DNA of 64,000 bases. Source: Eudromia elegans (lineage: Eukaryota; Chordata; Aves; Tinamiformes; Tinamidae). The notes below the pieces were generated by a model that made no database searches, was not told the origin of the DNA, and saw only the letters and a list, made by a program, of their open reading frames with translations. Below are positions 53,001 through 64,000 of the stretch, in pieces (the stretch's first letter is position 1; the number at the start of each line of letters is the position of its first letter). The DNA lies in the NCBI GenBank assembly GCA_003342815.1, contig PTEX01000131.1:1635640-1699639 (forward strand), given 5' to 3'. The position numbers and the translations under genes are program-made.

Positions 53001-55954
53001 ATCCATGACAAATCTATTTTTAAAGCATTTTACTGACTGCTTTTTCAAGTTGATGTTTAGCCCCAGACAGCCAAAATTGCAGGGAAGCTTTTTACACATG
53101 ATCACAAATTAGAATGAAGTAAATAAAACTAAGGTACTCAAAGTGATGTTGAAGTTGTGCTGAGACAGGAGTACTAGGAGTATGTGCATGTGCTGATAAT
53201 TGTAAGGTTCTACAAACAGAACTGGACTGTTTTTTTATCTGTTCATCTTTGGGATATTTTGTTTTAAAAAGGTCCATGCAGTGTTAAATTCCACCATGAA
53301 AATCTGCAAATTATTTTACAATCAAAACTATTAAGCACTGAGAAACCGTCAAGATGGATTTTTTCCTTTTATTAAAACTGATATTAACAAATAGGTATAG
53401 GATTAGAGATATGATTAGATATACTAAATACAAGGAGTGTTGGTTGTTTTTTTCTTTGTTAGTTCAACCTGAACTTGTCTGTCTATGAATATTCTATTTT
53501 ATTCAACATGCGTGAATTCAGTAGAGAATATACTCACATAGAAAGTAGATATAGTGATCTAGCAAGTATCACTCATGAGCTATATTGGCTAACGTCTGAT
53601 TAAATTCAGTGTCTATATTGTAAAAAGCTATTTCCCTGCCTGACTTCAGTAAACAGAAATTGATTGAGGCACACAAAACACACAGCTTGACTTCTCATTC
53701 TTGCAATCCTGAAGTTAAGCAAATGCTAAACTAAAATGATAAATAGTCCATTTATGGGAAAACAAACAAAACTCGAACCTTGAAAGTCTGCCAAACTTAA
53801 TCATTATCACTTGATAGGCTTTCCCTGTTAGCTGCAGTGATTAAGGTAGTATTGCCACAGCTTCAGTTGGTGCACTTATAACTGTGCTCAATTGCTGTTA
53901 ATATTTGGATTTCATATGGATTTCATTTATTTGGATTTCATTCTTTGCATGCAATTTGAGTAGTCTGCATAATAGTGCATGTACGATTATTCTGTTTGCT
54001 GTTTTGTAAAAGTAAGTCTTCTAGCAGCATAGGAATGTATTTTTTAAAGTAAATAGGCATATAAAAGTTGAGCTCTGCGTGCAGTAAGTGCAAAGATAGA
54101 CTGTGGTGATTAGAGTCACTGTCCCTGTTAATCATAGTCTCATTTAATATTGCATCGCTAGTATGAGCGTCAGGCCATTAGTGGCCAGCTCAGTGATGAC
54201 AGCCAGTACGAATATGGTCAACTGCTTGAATGCTCTGTGGGAGAACATGAAAAACATTCAAAATTTAGAAATTAAGATAACTAACAATTTCAAATATAAC
54301 TAATTTTTAGTCTTATCAGTATTTTATGCAGGAATAAACCATTTGGAAGATGTTTGCCCCAGAAAGTGTTTTTTCCCCTTTGGTTTTGATTTTGTTTTGG
54401 TGGTGTTGTTCAATGGCTTCTAGGCTTATGAGCTGAGGTAGTAAATGATGAAAAGAAAGAGTGATAGTTTTACAAGATGTCAAGCTGTTGACATTGTTGA
54501 ATGGTTGATTCTGATTACTTAAGATCAAAACACGATCAGCACAGACAAACAGAAAGAGCTACCAAAGACAGAAAATGGAGCCTTTGCCTTTGGGGCTGTT
54601 TCATTTGTACCTAGTTGCTAAGGAAACACAGTAAGAACATGAACTTATGAGCTATTTTCATACCCAGAAAACTCCTACAGTTTTGGGAGGCTATTTAAAC
54701 TATTGCTTTGAAGTTATAGATTCATGTAAGTGGTTACAGCAGGTAGAGTTCTCCTGAGCAGAGCAACAAGCCTCTTGCTAGATGAGGATTATCTTTGAAG
54801 AAAAGAGGGGAAAAAAGTCCGTAACAAAATCACTATGGTGTTGATTTCCAGAACAGTCTATACTAATCAGTTTAGATTTAAAAAAAAAAAGAGGTAGGGA
54901 ATGGAGGAAGCAAGATCTAATATTGATCATTGTTTCCCAGACAAACAATGCCTAAGTAGCTATTCCCAAGTTAAATGCAAAGTAGAATTATGCTACCTTC
55001 TGCTTTGGGAAAGACCTTAAAGTGATGGCAACACTGAGCAGATTAAGAAATTCTTAATCCTTGTGACCACTAATGGGCCATCTCCGGTCCAACATCCATC
55101 GAGTCCATCTCTTCACAGCTGTGATCTAGGTCCAGGATAGTCTGAGTGATATTTTGCAGGTTATATAGAACATGAACACACCCTCCAAGTTTAGATTGTT
55201 GGGACCACAGATCACCGCAAAGGCTGCAATAGCAGTAAGAGTTGAGTTACATCATCAGAATCTGACTTTAGATTTATGGTGCATGAGAACAAATCATTTT
55301 TCAAAGGAGAATCTTCTCTATTTTTGTTTTCATGGGAAAAAACACAAGCTTATGAGAAAAAAGGTAGTTTGGGGAAAATATGCCAACCTTTTACTGAGAT
55401 TGAGTTACTGCTCTAAAATCAAACTTACTTTGCAATAACTTTCTCACAGCAGTTGAAAATGTGTGATGCTGTAATGCCTATAATCAGAATCAATTTCTTG
55501 ATTGAAAATTTCTAAATCTTATGCACTCATCAAATGTATTACAGGAATGATATTTTCAGCAGATCAAAAAGATTACATTATCTGCCAAGTCACTCCACTC
55601 CGATAGATATGTGGGGAAAAAATCATATATATTTAGGAATATTCTTTATTCTGGCTATCACATTTATGTGGAAAATTAATAGCAGTTATAAAGGAAACAA
55701 ATAACATTCTTACTAGGTAATAGAATTTCCATTTATTTTTCAATAAATGTGTATGTGAGCTCCAGAGAGTTTTACACACAGAAATACCTCAGTCATTATT
55801 TTCATATTTTCTAGAAACTGTAATGCCAACAGAATTCTGTGAAATGCCTTTCTGAATGCAGAAGTAGTAACGCTAATTAAGCTGCCATTCAGCTTTGGAT
55901 GGACATTCAAGAAATGGTGTAGATTTAATATTGTATAAATTAATGCGTGGGTCT

Positions 55955-56024
55955 AAAGACACTTTATAAAAGTGTCTTTTTACGTAAGTGTCTTTTACTG
56001 TGTTTATGTAATTGTAAACACAGT
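55955..56024. repeat. Two adjacent perfect hairpins plus a direct repeat
   Basis: Hairpin 1: AAAGACACTT (55955-55964) with AAGTGTCTTT (55970-55979), loop 5 nt. Hairpin 2: ACTGTGTTTA (55997-56006) with TAAACACAGT (56015-56024), loop 8 nt. Between them AAGTGTCTTTT recurs directly at 55986-55996. The clustering suggests a decayed palindromic mobile element, but no family is recognised. Confidence 0.8.
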
Positions 56025-57416
56025 GACATCCTAAATTTTTTAAAAGTAGCTATGTCAATATGTGAATTAAACTGTTTTAAAAGGAAGTGCTTAGTTTTTC
56101 CTGTTCCTATTCTTCATTTTTCCTAAAATGTAATATTATTTCAATTCTTCATCTGCTGAAGCATGAAAGCAGGCAGTTAACAAGTTCTGTCATGAGAGAA
56201 AAAGTTCATAGCATTATATAAATGTTATAATTTAATATGGTAATCAAAAGACCTCAATACTATTTTCAGTACTGCTCTGCCAGTTAGCATAAAAGTATAG
56301 TGTAAAGGTATAGCTGGCTTTGGAAAGCTTAAGCAAGGTAACTGTGTCATTCTGGTAAATTTAAATTAATTAAGTCACATACATCTCAATTAGATTTCTT
56401 TGCCACATTTCAAACTGTTGTAAATTTGAAAATCAGTTGGTGGCCCAAAGTATAGGAAAAAGAAAATTGCATTCAGTCATTTAAATAAACTAACTGTGAT
56501 AAAAGCAACTGCTGCAATTTAGTTACAAAGTCGTAACTTGAAAAAAGGCTTGTAATAGGATTTGTTGATCTGCAATAAGTTTCAGTTTTGAGTTTTTTAA
56601 AAAAAGAAAAAGACTTGATTGCTTTGCTCCTGGTTGCCTAAAATGCTGCTCCTATGCAATGTTTCTTTCTCCAGTTACAAAAAATGAATTCACATATGTG
56701 TGTGTCTCGCTTCATAAATCCAGTCCCTTAAGAAATCAGGATACATTTGCTTATGCATAGAACAGTTACCTTTCTTTAGCAAATTTCTTTCTTTAGTAAA
56801 TTCCATACACAAAGAATGAAACTTGAAAAGTTTCTGCACAATAGTAGACAGAGCAGTGAGATATTTAACGGTCCTTCAGGACTTATGCTTATTGTGGCAG
56901 TTTAATCCTTATCCATTTTGAGATGGCCAAGACAAGGTGGGGAACAGCAGTTTTCAAATGATACTGTCTGCACTTTAAGTTTTTGCACATTTAACTTTGT
57001 AGCTGGTCTTTCAGAAATGCTTAATACTTGCCTATTACTATAGTTCTACCTTAATTCACATGTAGCAATACTAGGGACTTTTATCTATTTCTAGTATTAT
57101 CCAACAAAAAATAGTCCTTTTTTCCCATTTTTACAGAGGAGACAATTTGTCACTGAATCAGAAGTTATACTAGCTATTAAAAAATATGACAGTTGGAATA
57201 TCTGACTGGAATTGTTCTTTCTGTTGAAAGCTAAATGCATTCTCACATAAGCGCTTCCTTACAAGTCCTGATTTTTCCACTATATTGGAGAAGGGACTTT
57301 TGCATTTTAACTTTAACTTGCTTTTAAAGAACAGAAAGAATAAAAGAAAATCTATAATGAACTAAGAAATTTTTAGCGAAGAATACCAGACTTGTGGTTT
57401 AGCAGCAAAAACTGCT

Positions 57417-57490
57417 AAATTTACTCTATTACTCTATACTATATATAAATTTACTCTATTTACTCTATACTCAAAAAAATTTACTCTATT
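57417..57490. repeat. 30-bp tandem repeat, about 2.5 copies
   Basis: AAATTTACTCTATT starts at 57417, 57447 and 57477, exactly 30 bases apart, with a diverged second half (TACTCTATAC...) in the first two units. Confidence 0.85.
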
Positions 57491-57874
57491 TTTAAAGATT
57501 ATATATCACACAAATATCACTAGTGTAGTATGGAAACAGAAATGTGGTTTTTTTAGCTGCATTGCTTGACTAATATATCTCACTATTATTTATTTTATTA
57601 ATGAAAGAAATTACCTGTGTGTAATAGGCTTTACTACTTAACAGATACTCTACAGTATTTAAAGAATATTAAGATGAATACATAAATTTAGATTAAATTT
57701 GAATGAACTGTCTCCGTTGACTATTACTTTATAACTTTTGCAAAAAGGAATAGCTTATATAAGTTTTTGTAGTTTTCTTGTCATATGTCAAAATGAAGCG
57801 TTTTTGATACTTTACCTTTTCATCTATTTTGGCCTTTTTATGAAGTAGTATTCACTCCAAATAGTGGCAGAAAA

Positions 57875-57876
<2 letters not shown>

Positions 57877-57926
<50 letters not shown>
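57877..57926 (+). repeat. Poly-T tract (50 T)
   Basis: An uninterrupted T50, flanked by AAACC on both sides. On the minus strand this reads as A50 preceded by ATTAAAAGGAGAGAAGGTTT, in which ATTAAA is a common variant poly(A) signal at a plausible distance. A minus-strand retrocopied 3' end is possible but the adjacent sequence is not recognised. The phenylalanine-run frame here is an artefact. Confidence 0.9.
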
Positions 57927-57930
<4 letters not shown>

Positions 57931-60479
57931 CTTCTCTCCTTTTAATACTTTCTAAAAGGATATTTTCTGATAATTGTAAATGCTTTGGGTTAACTGTAAT
58001 TGCTTCAGATAATAACTTTTGCTACAGCAAAGTTTTGATACAGCAGGTAGGCTCAGCCCTGCTTTGAGAAAAGCCACATACACAGTGTACCCACACCTTG
58101 CTACAAATCATTTTTCCTAGCTTTGGAAAGTAGGATTAAGTTATGAAAATTCTAGTCTATTTGAGATGAGGATTTTCATTCTAAAAAGATCCAGAGGCAA
58201 ATGAGGTAGCTTCATCATGCATATGTCCATTCTTGGTAAAGTTATTCTTTTAGACTCCTTTTTATTGTCCCTAAAATATAATTTTCAGATAAGTCATACC
58301 CATAGGAATGATACATTTTGCTTCTCTCTGTCTTTTTTTTTCTTTTTTTTTCCTGAAATCCAAACTCACATGGATCATTTGTGTCAAAATTTGTAGGCTG
58401 AGTAAAGGGTCGTTGAGAACTCTGTTCTTTGGTCACAAGAAATAGCAGTTCAAGTCTGATATGTAATTCTGAATTTATTTGTTCTTGCTAGGAAGAGAGT
58501 GACTGAGAAACAACATCCTATGCTGAACAAATGGCATTTTGTTTTTCTTACATATTTGGTCTTCATCTATTGCTAGAAATACTTGATGACCAGAAATAAT
58601 CTGATGTGGACAAAATTTCATGTCTCCTTTGCATTTATCCTTATATGATGTGTCAGAAATATTCCTAGATTTTACACTAACGTGAGCAGTTCCATAGATG
58701 AATAGTAATTTTCACTGTAGCAGTTTCAGGAAGCGTTGTGTGATAAATGGTAGTCTTCTGCATTTGTAAATAGAATTATGTACATCAGTGGATACTGATG
58801 CAGAATGTATTGCAAAGGTCTTACCTATTCTGGGTCTTATGCAAATATAAGCACAGGTTCTAAAATGGTGTCTGATAAATGCATACAGTTATTTTTTCTG
58901 ATGGTGAAGTTTTTATCTTGCCTACCTTAATATGTCTTCTGCTGCTACAGTTCATACGTTTATGTTGCACATGACTGATGGAAAGGAATTGGAATAGACC
59001 TTTAGCATTTTTCTCAAAGGAAAAAAATATACCACAAATGGAAGTAAAATTTCCATGTATAAAATTTGCCTATATATTTATTCTTCTAGAGACAGATTTC
59101 CTTCCAAAATTCCAGTGATTGATATTTTAGAAATTATTGTGAGGTTGTGTTTTTTACCTATCTAACTTTATTATTGTCTTGTTTTGGTGTTATTTTTTCC
59201 TCTCCTAGTTTTCCCCTTCCTCATTTTCTCACTGGATAGGCTAATTCCTACAAAGTGCCAGCACAAGTTAAGCTCTCACACTGTGTTTCTCACTAACAAC
59301 TTGAAATAAATGGACAATGTCAACTTAACTAGGAGCAAGTATTTCTAATCGCTGCAACTGAAAATGCTTGACATGTCTTAGCTTTACCTTCACTGCAAGG
59401 ATTCTGCACTTGAAGCATATGGTTTAAATGGTTCAATGTCTGTGATGCTTTTTCAAGTAGACATCCTTGGTGACAGTTTCAGGAAACAGCCATAGCTCTC
59501 TTCTGCAGGGAGGGCTTCAAACTTTTTTTAAAAATATATTGTCATGCGTCAGAATTGTGTAATATCTGCATTATGGTATGCTAACTTGTCCTACTAGTCG
59601 TTGAATGATCTGTTTGGTACTGGCTACGTAGTCAGAGGATAAGTTAAAATTTCAGTTTATAGCATTGTTGGATGCATGTGTGTATTTGTTTCCTCTCTAG
59701 GCATATGTGACTTCACTGGGAATAATCATCTTTTAAGTAATCCATCCAATATTAATCTAAAATTGGCAGATCTGTTCTTGATTTGAAAAGTCAACGTATA
59801 GAAGCAGTCACTGTCCTGGGCGAGCTTGTAGTTATTACATCAGTTTGAGGACAAACTCTAGCAGCCTTACTGATCTTTGACTAAGCTCTCATTAGAAGTG
59901 GAACTCCAGTCAATAATTTAACTGAGTTTTGCTTTGTTTGATCAATGCCTTGGCAGCTAATCAACTTGCTTTTTTAAATAGCAAATGAACAATATTCAGG
60001 CTGCTTTGTCTGACTGAAAGCTAAGCCAAGCCTTTGGGATTTTCAGCAAGTTATATTTCAGACAAATGTTAAAATGTGTGAAAGGTTGTTCAAACTATGA
60101 CCTTTCTCCGACTGCAGTAATCGTGATGCACGTTTTCCTGCTATTACTTGGTGACATTGGGTAGCACAGTTGGCAGAACATGGGATTGCCTGCTGTGCTG
60201 CTATTGAAAAGCAATCAACCATTTGAATACTGGTTCCTGTAGCTGCGGTGAGACGAATGTGCCATTTCTCACTTTGTTTTAGAGGGTACACTGTTTCCCT
60301 CTGCTTTGACAAAATTGAATAATACTCTTTTAAAGACAAGATAATATATGGGAAATAAAATCATAACCTAATTTCATTTTAGCTACAACTGGAGATTTGT
60401 TTAAACATAGTAAGCTGATGGCTTAAAGATGCCCCAAGGACATCAGTCTGTATTTATATATGGGCCCAGCAGTGCTCTT
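57927..60479 (+). other. FSTL5: FSTL5 next intron, continued
   Basis: AT-rich DNA with a T-rich tract at about 58329-58352. No exon, RNA gene or recognisable transposon seen. Confidence 0.7.
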
Positions 60480-61300
60480 GTTCCAGGTCTGCTCTTCCAG
60501 CTGTTGGTTTCAGGCCTGCATATACTTTCCACTTCTCCTCCTCCATCAAAGCGAGTTGCATGTCTTGAGCTCACAGACTAAGTTACCTGATTTAAAAACC
60601 AAAAGCAAGGAAGATGACCAGCGAAAGGGATTTTCATGAGGCTTAGTGCATCACCAGAAACTTGCTTCCTGGCAGTGACGGATCTGGTCCCTTGCCGTCT
60701 CCTTTGGTCCCTTTGTGTGTGTGGACAACCCCAGTCAAGGACCCCCAGGGCACAAGGTTGCCCACGAGGACCCTGGTGTTTATGCCCTGTGTAGCAAGGC
60801 AGCACTGCTCTGTGGCAGCGCAGATTTCATTTTTGGCAGGACGCTGAGCAAGGCGCTGCCCTGGAGAAGGGGCTACACTGGACAGTCATTACAGCCCTCC
60901 TTCTGTGCTCTGAACTCAGCAGCAAATGCTTAATGACCCTGCAGGGGCAGCTGAGGAAGTTCACAGAGGGAAGAGTCCTCCACAAGTCCTGGTGACACCA
61001 CAAAGGAGGCAGGGTGGCTGCTGAGCCTCCTGCCCTGCCTGCCCCACAGGTGAAGGCCATCCTGGATGGAGCAGGCAGGTGTGCTGGGTCTGCAGAGCTG
61101 CTCTTGGGGCCGAGGGCATCCAACAGGAGCAGGGGGGTAAAGGCAGAGGGGCAAGCAGCTGGGAAAGCCCTCTCTTCTTCCCTTTTTCTGAGGAAGCATG
61201 GTCCTGGCAAGCTGCTCCAGAGAGCATTGAAAGGCTGGTAAGATGGAGAGGGTTCAGTTGGGAGGAGTTGCCAAGTTGACTGTTCTCGCCTAACATCTCA
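60480..61300. other. GC-rich patch without recognised gene
   Basis: About 800 bases stand out from the AT-rich intron by higher G+C, but CpG are few (about ten), so it is not a CpG island. Several overlapping frames of 60-127 codons occur on both strands with no recognisable domain; their overlap on both strands argues that none is real. A decayed GC-rich retroelement or LTR, or an unannotated non-coding exon, are possible explanations. Confidence 0.35.
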
Positions 61301-63091
61301 TCTGGGCATTGGAGGATTTCGTGTTAATGGCGTTGCAAGTCACACTTAAAAGTCATCTTGTCTCGAGTCTTTTTCATCTTCCTGTGCTCACTGTGGTGTT
61401 CTCTGTCTTTCTTCTTTTCTTAGTGTGGGTTTTCATCCCTTCTTGTTCCTAACCTACCTTTTGAGGAGAGTAAGAAAGCTGCTTTATTTGAACACATAAG
61501 GCAAGCCTGGCTTTCAAAGGAAGAAAGGCATTTGAAGTCTGTATCTATTTCTGTCACTCATTCCTTCCACAATAATACTGAGCCCACCAGAATTTTTCGG
61601 TCAAATTTTAAGAAGGTTCAGGAGGTATAAGGAGCTCTATAAAAGGAGTGGCTTCTTTTTCTTCGAGGGATAGGGATGGAGAGGAAGTGTGGAGTAAAGG
61701 AGACAGACACAAGTTGGTTGCAGGCACAGGCAAGATAACCCGTTGTTTAAAGTAGCAGCAGATGACTCACCAACACGTGTGATCTGTAACTCAAAAGGAG
61801 GAGCAGAGTATTTTGTCTCTTGCCTAGTAGGGTGGTCATAGAAAATTGTAAAGAACAGATGAGGAGATTTGTGATGCAATTCCGCATCAAATTTGAACTT
61901 ATTTCTGTGAATTTCTTAAGATCCTTTCTGCTCAACATGAAAGACCTTGATGTTGCAGTTGTGAGGGATATGCTGTTGCAAACAGGATGCTACAAGGAAT
62001 TGCTCTGGAGAACTGTTAACGGGAGTCTTCCCTGGCATGGAAGTAGGACTAGCTCAGTCTACTTCTTTTGCCTTCAGAGCCAGTTTACATTTCTGATGTT
62101 GAAAACCACCTGTGAGGAAAAATGATGTTACTAAAAGCTTATTTCTGCCCCTTATGCTTTTTAAAGGTCTGATTCTGTTCTACTACTCCTAAAATCAATT
62201 CACAGCATAAAACCAATACATAAATGAAAATCCTTATTTTAGTAAGCCTTGCATGTTTCATCACCGTGCAATTATTATCTTGAATCTTGAGTTATTATCT
62301 GTAGCTTAAAGTGCCCTTATACTGTATCCATTCATTTGCGTAGCTCAATGTATGTGCACATATACCAATAGAGTGATGTAGCATATTAATGCCTTATCAT
62401 GTAGCATATTCATGCTCTATAAATTAGATTAATTTCAGTAATCTTTAAAGTTTTTAGACGCTATCTCATATTTACCTTAACGCCACAGGGCGGCAAAGTC
62501 CTTCAGATTGTTTTTTGAGGTTGCTCAGTTAAATTCCTGCTGTTAGAAAATTAGTCTGTATCTTGCATTTGGCCTGACGCAACTGAGATGGCTTCCTGCA
62601 CAGTGTCTCTGGCTGTAGCTTCTACTGTAATCTATTTTTCCCCCTCTCCTTGCAGGATGGAGAGGAGTTTGTGCCCTCTCTTTTCCACAAAAAGTTCCTC
62701 TTGGTTAGTAATGGGAGAACAACTGGACTTCCACTGTCTGCCATAGCAGTCTTTGCCTTAATTAAGGGAGGCAGCTTGCTAGGTTCTTGTACACAGGCTC
62801 CAGTGTCACTTATCTGGCTGCTTTTTCACTGTTACAAACGGATGAGTCCAGGTAGCATCTTGCTGTTTTGCACATGATCATTTTATTCAAATTCTTGCTA
62901 ATAACTGTTCTATTTATATTCAAGAACCGTCTAATTCTGGAGTTGCCCTGTTGTCCCCGAACTTGGTTCCATTGTGTGTGTGACATGACAAATCTTACTC
63001 CTCTCCAGCAAAATTTAATTAGAGGAAAAAGTGCCTTTTTTTTTTAATATTGAAGGATGAGCTGTGGACCCGACTTTTGTGGCTTTGGATT

Positions 63092-63122
<31 letters not shown>

Positions 63123-64000
63123 CTTATTTCTTTATTTATTTTTCTTGTTGTTAGATATTAGCAGCAAGGAAAAAATGCTACTGTTTAAATTTCCTCAGTC
63201 ATGATCTTTTTTTCCCCATTCTTTTTGAGTCCTCCTGCTGGCTATACTACTGTGTATGAGAAAAACCGGAATCTTTTGGATGCAGTTTTTGTGTGTGTAT
63301 GCTTATACTTGAGCATCTAGACACATTAAAATAAGGAAATAGAACTCAGTGATATTTTTCTTAAAGAAGGTGCCGTTGTGTTATTTTTCAGGATGACTCT
63401 TTAAATATTAAGATTTCAAGGGTGAATTTTGGAGGTCTGATGGTGGGTTTCCTCCTGCTTTTATGAACTGTATTTTATGAAGTAGTTTGTAATATGAAAG
63501 ATTATTCAAATTGATGCCATTCTACAGTGATTAAGAGTAAGGTAGTTGCAAATAAATAAGTATGAATAAAAATGGAGCACAAACTGATATTTTCTGTCCC
63601 CATAAGCATTTGAAAGAAATGTGTGTATGTGTGTGTGTGTCTAATTTATGGAAGACTTCCATTAGTTAAAAATTACTTTGCATCCAGACTCGTATTTTAT
63701 GGTCCCCTAGTGATCGTAACCTGGAAGAACTACCTTCCTCCTTTGCCTCTCCCCAGTGTGCTGTCTGAGCGCTTGGCTAAGCTGGTTAGTTTGGAATTCA
63801 GATAATTTAGTGCTCTGTAGTTAACTGTCCTGCCTACTAAAACTAAAAGTTAGGTTAACCTGATCGAAAAATTTTCTATTTATTCCTCCTTTCTCCCCAC
63901 TCCACTGCCTCTACTCTTTGGTTCAAAGGACTACATATATTTTTTTCTTTCCCTTGCCATTTCTTCCTCTTTCTTTCCTTGCCTCCTCATTAGGCCTTTA
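61301..64000 (+). other. FSTL5: FSTL5 next intron, to window end
   Basis: Non-coding DNA with a (TTTA)n microsatellite at 63090-63143, a short TG run at 63621-63640 and pyrimidine-rich sequence at the very end. No exon was recognised. The window stops inside the intron. Confidence 0.7.
63090..63143. repeat. (TTTA)n microsatellite
   Basis: About a dozen TTTA units, the distal ones interrupted (TTAC, TTTC). Confidence 0.95.

Larger units (their letters stand above)
47048..57876 (+). other. FSTL5: FSTL5 next intron, continued
   Basis: AT-rich intron. No exon, transposon or RNA gene recognised. Small items are an (ACCA)-like run at 51567-51590, T/A junction runs at 47798-47813 and 49335-49355, AT-rich simple sequence at about 51890-52080, a T18-type tract at 52957-52974, tripled GGATTTCAT at 53907-53941, two hairpins at 55955-56024 and a 30-bp tandem repeat at 57417-57490. 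The stretch 48340-48680 looks like unique, possibly conserved non-coding DNA. Confidence 0.75.

Noticed and set aside
60827-61296. Overlapping 89-127-codon minus-strand frames
   Set aside because: Several frames are open at once on both strands in GC-rich DNA, with no domain or conserved motif.
62474-62496. CTCF-like string around GCCACAGGGCGGCA
   Set aside because: The match to the CTCF core is off by a base in spacing, so it is not a convincing site.
27330-64000. Expected next FSTL5 exon (Kazal/follistatin-like, cysteine-rich)
   Set aside because: I looked for a cysteine-rich frame starting in phase 1 after an acceptor and did not find one. A systematic splice-aware search was not possible here, so a miss cannot be fully excluded.

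Overview
The window looks like avian nuclear DNA. It is AT-rich and intronic in character, with no bacterial-style gene packing. The one unmistakable transposable element in 64 kb is a 5'-truncated CR1 LINE with the usual avian 3' end (hairpin-like 3' UTR and terminal ATTCTATGAT-type repeats). CR1 also occurs in turtles and crocodilians, but such a low density of recognisable repeats fits a bird best.

Two plus-strand coding exons can be supported, and together they identify the gene as FSTL5 (follistatin-like 5). The first (9133-9271) has a short 5' UTR piece, the start codon at 9149 and a signal peptide, and ends in ...YQPLVRLRHK. The second is a 34-nt microexon (27296-27329) encoding QEKNQESSRNK plus the first base of the next codon. 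Read across the 18-kb intron they give RLRHK-QEKNQESSRNK-G, which is the conserved start of mature FSTL5. The Kazal, EF-hand, Ig-like and C-terminal parts were not found, so the gene continues beyond base 64000. The acceptor just upstream of the ATG means at least one non-coding exon lies further 5'.

Layout: 1-9132 is the first intron and/or 5' flank, with a CpG-enriched 1-kb patch at about 610-1690. 9133-9271 is the first coding exon. 9272-27295 is an intron holding a compound palindrome (17340-17393), the CR1 copy (22582-23280) and a long inverted repeat around a TG/TA microsatellite (25071-25310). 27296-27329 is the microexon. 27330-64000 is the 5' part of the next, very long intron. That intron holds a 21-bp satellite with an assembly gap inside it (35499-35854), microsatellites, two long poly-T tracts, paired perfect hairpins (55955-56024) and a GC-rich patch (about 60480-61300).

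I see no RNA gene, CRISPR array, operon or other multi-gene system, and I do not claim a new one. What deserves a second look is mostly structural: palindromes, an inverted duplication, a satellite whose gap is out of register, and possible regulatory sequence inside a brain-expressed gene with very large introns.
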